Origin: Bifidobacterium sp. | GTDB taxonomy: Bacteria > Actinomycetota > Actinomycetes > Actinomycetales > Bifidobacteriaceae | Reading direction: 5' to 3' | DNA length: 56,899 nucleotides | NCBI RefSeq assembly: GCF_022640935.1 | Contig: NZ_JALCCV010000011.1 | Coordinates: forward strand, 1-56,899 | Shown: positions 55,338-56,899 of the stretch, piece after piece | Numbering within the stretch: the stretch's first letter is position 1 | How the letters are laid out: each line of letters opens with the position of its first letter | Program-made: the position numbers and the translations under genes | The notes under the pieces: generated by a model | What the model was told of the DNA's origin: nothing | Database searches by the model: none | What the model saw: the letters and a program-made list of their open reading frames with translations, nothing else

Positions 55338-56899
55338 TCGTCAGGATCTTTCTTGCGGTGGAATTGTCGCCAAAGGCCAAGCACGCCGAATGCTACTGCG
55401 GCGGCGATGAAGATGAATCCGCTCATGTCGCTGATTTGCAGCGTGCTGATGATCGGCGTCGTTCGCGGCGTGGAGAATCGTGCGCCCTGCCGATCCAGCA
55501 GGGCCAGGTGAGCGGTGGTATTACCTGAAGTCGACACGCGGATGGTGAAAGTCGTCTGCGTGCTGCCATGCGCCGGCACCTCGACTTCGGAGAAGCGGCC
55601 AGTGACGATCTCCATGGAATCGGTGATTGAGGAGACCCGCACCAACACGGGATATGGGTGGTCGTTGCTCACGGTGACCGGCATGCTGGCCGTTTCGCTC
55701 ACCACCGTCACCCGTTCGGTAGGCGTGATGGTGATGCCTCCCAGCAAGTCAGCGGCTAGGCTCTTGGCTCCCGCCGTCATGCCGCTGCGCAAGGATGCCG
55801 TCCCGCTCAGCGCATGCAGGGCGAAACGGTCATGACAGGCGAGAATCCGGGAGATCCACGTATCGCTTGTCTGCACGTGCGTGGCCTTGGCATTCTGCTG
55901 CGCCAAGGACTGCGGGCTTCCGCTGCTCGCGGAGCCGTTGCTGGAGGAGCTGTCCGTGGAACTGCGCTGTGGCTCATCGGAAAGGATCGACGTGGCGAAA
56001 CGACTGATATCCGCCCTGCTTTCCTGCAGTGCGCGCAAGGTGGAGTTGAGCGTCTGAGACTGCTGCTCTGTGACGCCAGAATCTGCCGGTGCCAGCGCTG
56101 CCGCTGCCTCGCCTGAAGCATAGGGCTCGACTGCGGAGAGTGTGCTCAGATCGGTCAGCGAAAGCCATGGGGCCTGCTCGATGGCGCTCATGAGTTTGCC
56201 TTCGTCGCCCGCCGGCGTATCGGCATCAAAGCACACCAGTAGATTGCGCGCTATATAAGGTTGCTCCATCTGATAGAAAGCGCTCTGCGCCATGAAGCGC
56301 GCCAACCGTCCCGCAGCGCTGTTTTCGCCGCGCGCCCGGGTCGCCGTGGCATTGCCCTGCGCCAGGTTGCTCAGCTCCTTTTGCGCTGCAAGCACGGTGA
56401 CATCGCCGGCCTGGGTCGGCACGACGTATTTGCCGGTGTGCACGGTGGCTGAGTCACGGTCATTGAATCCGCTGCTGGCGATCACGGTAGAGTAGCCTTG
56501 ACGCCTGGCCTGCGTAAGCGCCTGCAGCGTCCAGCGGCCGGTGCCCTGCCAAGCATATGTGGGCTTGCTCGCTGCGGTATCACCCAGCGCGCTGCGCAGA
56601 CGGGCAAGCGCAGCCTGCGCACTCCAGGAATCGGGTTTCACCCCCGCCTTCATATAACCGGCGGCATCATTCCTGTTCGCATATCCGGTGATATCGAAGA
56701 AGCCCGGCTGCATGATGCCGCTGCTTTGCGTAGGCAGTTGCAATGCCTCGAGATAGACCGGGTCCGAAACGATCTGCAGCAGCCCATGCTGGGAAAGCAT
56801 TCGCTCAGTGGCCTGCGGAATCTGGGCATTGTTTCCAGGCGCCAGTGTGGCGTCGTCGTCAGCAGCGGAATCGGCGGTGCCGGTCATCAGCGTTCTCAC
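55334..56899 (-). CDS. DUF6049 membrane-anchored protein, 5' end beyond the window
   Basis: The C-terminal 521 or so residues of a secreted protein anchored by one span near the end (MSGFIFIAAAVAFGVLGLW), followed by a basic tail. Before it lie a beta-rich domain (ITPTERVTVVSETASMPVTV to STQTTFTIRVSTSG) and a Ser/Gly/Asp-rich linker. The 5' portion continues past the right edge, so the true start is not seen. The gene overlaps murJ by 4 nt, and in mycobacteria the equivalent gene also precedes the murJ gene. A role in envelope assembly beside MurJ is an inference from linkage. Confidence 0.85.
   Translation of the reverse strand: MRTLMTGTADSAADDDATLAPGNNAQIPQATERMLSQHGLLQIVSDPVYLEALQLPTQSSGIMQPGFFDITGYANRNDAAGYMKAGVKPDSWSAQAALARLRSALGDTAASKPTYAWQGTGRWTLQALTQARRQGYSTVIASSGFNDRDSATVHTGKYVVPTQAGDVTVLAAQKELSNLAQGNATATRARGENSAAGRLARFMAQSAFYQMEQPYIARNLLVCFDADTPAGDEGKLMSAIEQAPWLSLTDLSTLSAVEPYASGEAAAALAPADSGVTEQQSQTLNSTLRALQESRADISRFATSILSDEPQRSSTDSSSSNGSASSGSPQSLAQQNAKATHVQTSDTWISRILACHDRFALHALSGTASLRSGMTAGAKSLAADLLGGITITPTERVTVVSETASMPVTVSNDHPYPVLVRVSSITDSMEIVTGRFSEVEVPAHGSTQTTFTIRVSTSGNTTAHLALLDRQGARFSTPRTTPIISTLQISDMSGFIFIAAAVAFGVLGLWRQFHRKKDPDE

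Overview
The window is a Bifidobacterium-type actinobacterial chromosome segment spanning the replication origin. Base composition is GC-rich and codon use is typical of high-GC Gram-positives. Gene order around the origin is the standard actinobacterial one: gyrA-gyrB-dciA-recF-dnaN-dnaA | rpmH-rnpA-yidD-yidC-jag ... rsmG-parA-parB ... trxB ... murJ-DUF6049. I infer the genus from this order together with a GH36/GH1 sugar-scavenging gene set and the long MurJ protein. The species cannot be named from what I can see.

Left arm (1-25.8 kb): a GH36 alpha-galactosidase, then about 0.85 kb of apparently gene-free DNA holding an inverted-repeat element, followed by tadA, a CPA1 Na+/H+ antiporter, a serine esterase, dcd, a Ca2+-type P-ATPase, rlmB and a DUF4032 kinase-like protein. 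Next comes a beta-glucoside uptake and hydrolysis locus read leftward: LacI regulator, lipoprotein binding protein, two permeases and a GH1 beta-glucosidase. It has no ATPase gene of its own. A MsmK/UgpC-type ATPase gene lies two genes further on, behind mscL, and its promoter carries the same kind of LacI operator core. An LDH-family dehydrogenase and a VanZ-RDD membrane protein follow.

Origin core (25.8-45.3 kb): DUF3566, gyrA, gyrB, dciA, recF, dnaN and dnaA read leftward; rpmH, rnpA, yidD, yidC, an unlisted 50-codon membrane ORF, jag, rsmG, parA and parB read rightward. DnaA boxes flank dnaA on both sides, giving a bipartite oriC. A third dense DnaA-box cluster lies just upstream of parA, about 5 kb away. 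Five parS sites (four perfect) lie between 39.7 and 44.1 kb. Four of the five fall inside coding sequence, two of them inside parB itself, in a low-complexity segment.

Right arm (45.3-56.9 kb): a decayed stretch with a frameshifted multi-membrane-span gene and a second frameshifted remnant, then a leftward cluster: trxB, a Ddl-type ATP-grasp ligase, a PLP aminotransferase, a 1482-residue MurJ with pseudokinase and extracellular domains, and a DUF6049 protein that runs off the right edge.

Most of the window is core genome. I saw no insertion sequence, CRISPR array, rRNA gene or convincing tRNA gene. The most interesting material is regulatory and structural: the DnaA-box/parS arrangement, coding parS sites, palindromic intergenic repeats, the 2.7-3.0 kb repeat element, an orphan terminator near 7.2 kb, and insertions in RecF and ParB.
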